NCBI GenBank assembly: GCA_021154885.1
Contig: JAJKHS010000008.1
Span: 1-48,552 of the forward strand
From: Thermoanaerobaculum sp.
Lineage (GTDB): Bacteria > Acidobacteriota > Thermoanaerobaculia > Multivoradales > UBA5704
DNA: 48,552 bases
Direction: 5' to 3'
Positions 46,968 through 48,552 of the stretch are shown here, piece by piece. The notes below the pieces were generated by a model. That model saw only the letters and a program-made list of their open reading frames with translations, had not been told where the DNA came from and made no database searches. Numbering within the stretch: the first letter of the stretch is position 1; each line of letters opens with the position of its first letter. Made by a program: the position numbers and the translations under genes.

Positions 46968-48355
46968 TCCACCGCCTCCTCGACTCCGCCGGGGAGCAGC
47001 TCCTCATGGAGGGCCGCCACCAGCTCCGGGAGCTGCTCCGCGTCGGCCAGCAGGCGGACGGTGGGCGCGGCCACGCCCTGGAGGACGAGCCGCGGCTCGC
47101 AGCCGTGGCCCGCGGCGAGGGCCCGCTCCACCAGCTCGGGGCTGGTGGCCAGGTCCTCGGAGACCAGGGAGACGACGCAACGGCCGCGGGTGATCCACAT
47201 CTCGGCCGATTGTCCCACGGCGGCGAGGAGCGCCGAGTGGACCTCGGAGAGCCGGTCCTCGCGATCCAGAGCGAGATCGGCGAGGTCGCCCTGGCCGTCG
47301 AGCACCAGGAGCGCGGGGCGGAAGCGCTCGCAGACCTCGCCGAGGCTCGCCAGCAGGCCGTCGCCGTCGCCGACATGGCCCTGGGTGGCGCGGGCGGAGA
47401 TCAGGTGAGCGTTGGAGCGGCAGGCGATGGACTTGACGACCGGCGGCGCGTCCGGATTGCGGCGGCCGATGACCGTGCCCTCGGCTTCGGGGTGGCGGGA
47501 GTCGAGGATGCGGATGGGAACGCCCGCCCGGCTCGCCGGTCCCAGGGTGCCGTGGTGGGGCTTCTTGGCTCCCGAGCAGGAGAGCTCCAGAGCTTCGGCG
47601 AAGGAGAGGGTGCGCACCCGCCGCGCTCCCGGGTAGAGGCGCGGGTCCGCCGTGCGCATGCCGTCGACGTCGGTCCAGATCTGCACCTCCTCCGCGCTCA
47701 GGGCGGCGCCGACGATGGCGGCGGAGAAGTCCGACCCCTCCTTGCCGAGGGTGGTCGTCGCCTCCTGGACCGTGGCGCCGACGTAGCCGCCCACCACCGG
47801 CACCGTGCCCTGGCGCAGCAGGGGGAGGAGGGCGGAGCGCAGCCGGGCGTCCGTGGGACCGTAGAGCGGCCGGGCGCGAGTGAAGTCGTCGTCCGTCACC
47901 ATCACCCGCCGGCAGTCGACCCAGGAGGAGTCGATACCCGCGTGCGAGAGGGCGAAGGAGAGGATGGCGCTCGCCAGCAGCTCGCCGTAACCGGCCACGG
48001 CGTCGGCGGCGCGGGGCGTGAGGGAGCGGGTGGCCAGGATCTCGTCGAGGCGCGTGCGCAGCTCGTTGAACCAGGGATCGAGCCTGGCGTCGAGCGCCGG
48101 CCGGCCGGCGGGGGGCACCACGGCGTAGGCTTCGCGCCGGTGGTAGAGCTCGATCTGGTCGAAGAGGGAGTGGACTTGGGTCCCCTCGCCGGCGGCAGCG
48201 GCGGCGGCGCTCTCCAGCAGGTCGCGGGTGGTCTTGGCCATGGCCGACACCACCACCACGGGACGGCGCTCCAGGCGTCCGCGGACGATCCCCTCCACCC
48301 GCTCGATCGCCTCGGCGGTGTCGACCGAGCTGCCGCCGAACTTCATGACGATCAT
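46964..48355 (-). CDS. lysC: aspartate kinase
   Basis: A 463-residue monofunctional aspartokinase, the first step of the aspartate pathway. The amino-acid-kinase domain has MKFGGSSVDTAEAI, TTTLGKEGSDFSAAIVGAAL (where GRGGSD is more usual) and VQIWTDVDGMRTADPRL. The C-terminal third has ACT-like regulatory segments (HLISARATQGHVGDGDGLLASLGEV, CVVSLVSEDLATSPELV), suggesting feedback control by lysine or threonine; which one is not visible. It is the first gene of lysC-dapB-dapA-dapD. The upstream region is filled by a palindromic repeat. Confidence 0.93.
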   Translation of the reverse strand: MIVMKFGGSSVDTAEAIERVEGIVRGRLERRPVVVVSAMAKTTRDLLESAAAAAAGEGTQVHSLFDQIELYHRREAYAVVPPAGRPALDARLDPWFNELRTRLDEILATRSLTPRAADAVAGYGELLASAILSFALSHAGIDSSWVDCRRVMVTDDDFTRARPLYGPTDARLRSALLPLLRQGTVPVVGGYVGATVQEATTTLGKEGSDFSAAIVGAALSAEEVQIWTDVDGMRTADPRLYPGARRVRTLSFAEALELSCSGAKKPHHGTLGPASRAGVPIRILDSRHPEAEGTVIGRRNPDAPPVVKSIACRSNAHLISARATQGHVGDGDGLLASLGEVCERFRPALLVLDGQGDLADLALDREDRLSEVHSALLAAVGQSAEMWITRGRCVVSLVSEDLATSPELVERALAAGHGCEPRLVLQGVAAPTVRLLADAEQLPELVAALHEELLPGGVEEAVE

Positions 48356-48408
48356 GGGGCGCCACCCCCTGGCCCCCTGGGCGCTACCTTGGCCTCAGAG
48401 GGCCCCCT

Positions 48409-48547
48409 CCCAAGACCCTCATCACCCCGACCCTCTTCTCCCGCCCCCTCGCCACCCCCCTCACCGGGAGAAGAGGGAGACCAGCAAGACAGCTCCAACC
48501 GGGTTCCCCTCTCCCGGTGAGGGGGGTGGGAGGGGGCGGGAGAGGGG
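48409..48547. repeat. dispersed intergenic repeat, copy 2, with an extra large palindrome
   Basis: 48409-48503 repeats the element at 32908-32998: CCCAAGACCCTCATCACCCC, then CCCTCTTCTCCCG (48431-48443) and CGGGAGAAGAGGG (48465-48477), then AGACCAGCAAGAC. In addition, about 35 bases (48435-48470) reappear inverted at 48511-48547, so a second, longer hairpin can form and compete with the first. It lies just upstream of lysC. Confidence 0.8.
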
Positions 48548-48552
48548 ACAGG

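Overview
The window is 48.5 kb of GC-rich DNA with tightly packed genes from a Gram-negative-type (diderm) bacterium. It carries a lipoprotein with a lipobox, a SurA-like periplasmic protein, a lytic transglycosylase with a tetratricopeptide-like array, and murA. The lanthipeptide-type leader peptide, carboxypeptidase-regulatory-like proteins and overall gene content fit a high-GC Acidobacteriota lineage (Thermoanaerobaculia-like). That placement is inference; no rRNA or marker phylogeny is available here.

Layout. 1-2.4 kb: an incomplete unknown gene, a small HTH protein, then an O-methyltransferase and a lipoprotein on the minus strand. 2.4-4.4 kb: a PTPS-III-type pterin enzyme, udk and mutM. 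4.4-10.5 kb: a radical-SAM-like fragment without its cluster, holA, a DksA/TraR protein, rlmH, def, an alpha/beta hydrolase without its serine, and a class-C-like serine hydrolase. 10.7-18.1 kb: a secreted small protein, an aquaporin, selD with an in-frame UGA read as selenocysteine, yceH, cspA, a CPA2 antiporter, an FtsB-like protein, eno and an initiator tRNA. 18.1-28.9 kb: a KimA-like transporter, a secreted beta-helix protein, rsmI, a two-gene glutamine-dependent NAD synthetase, a SurA-like protein, slt, murA and prmC. 28.9-35 kb: a carboxypeptidase-regulatory-like gene apparently split by a lower-GC two-gene insert, an M20 dipeptidase and htpG. 35.2-44.4 kb is the accessory zone: an orphan lanthipeptide-like precursor, a hicBA module between 32-bp direct repeats, a truncated aminotransferase ending in a PIN-toxin tail, two paralogous small antitoxin-like genes, a carbonic anhydrase, a glyoxalase-fold protein, membrane proteins, a TIR protein, remnants of an XRE antitoxin and of an AbiEii-like nucleotidyltransferase, miaE, and a 21-bp minisatellite. 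44.4-48.4 kb: the lysine/diaminopimelate operon lysC-dapB-dapA-dapD.

Two themes run through the window. First, many genes have a TANNAT-type -10 box only 6-8 nt before the start codon and no Shine-Dalgarno sequence, so leaderless mRNAs appear common. Second, the 36-44.5 kb segment looks like a repeatedly hit integration/recombination hot spot beside dapD. Three copies of the dapD 3' end occur there, two of them joined to pieces of the same PIN/antitoxin module. The strongest candidates for something undescribed are the orphan RiPP precursor at 35264, the TIR plus membrane-protein pair at 40766-42367, and the dapD-tail repeats. No integrase, transposase or CRISPR array was seen.
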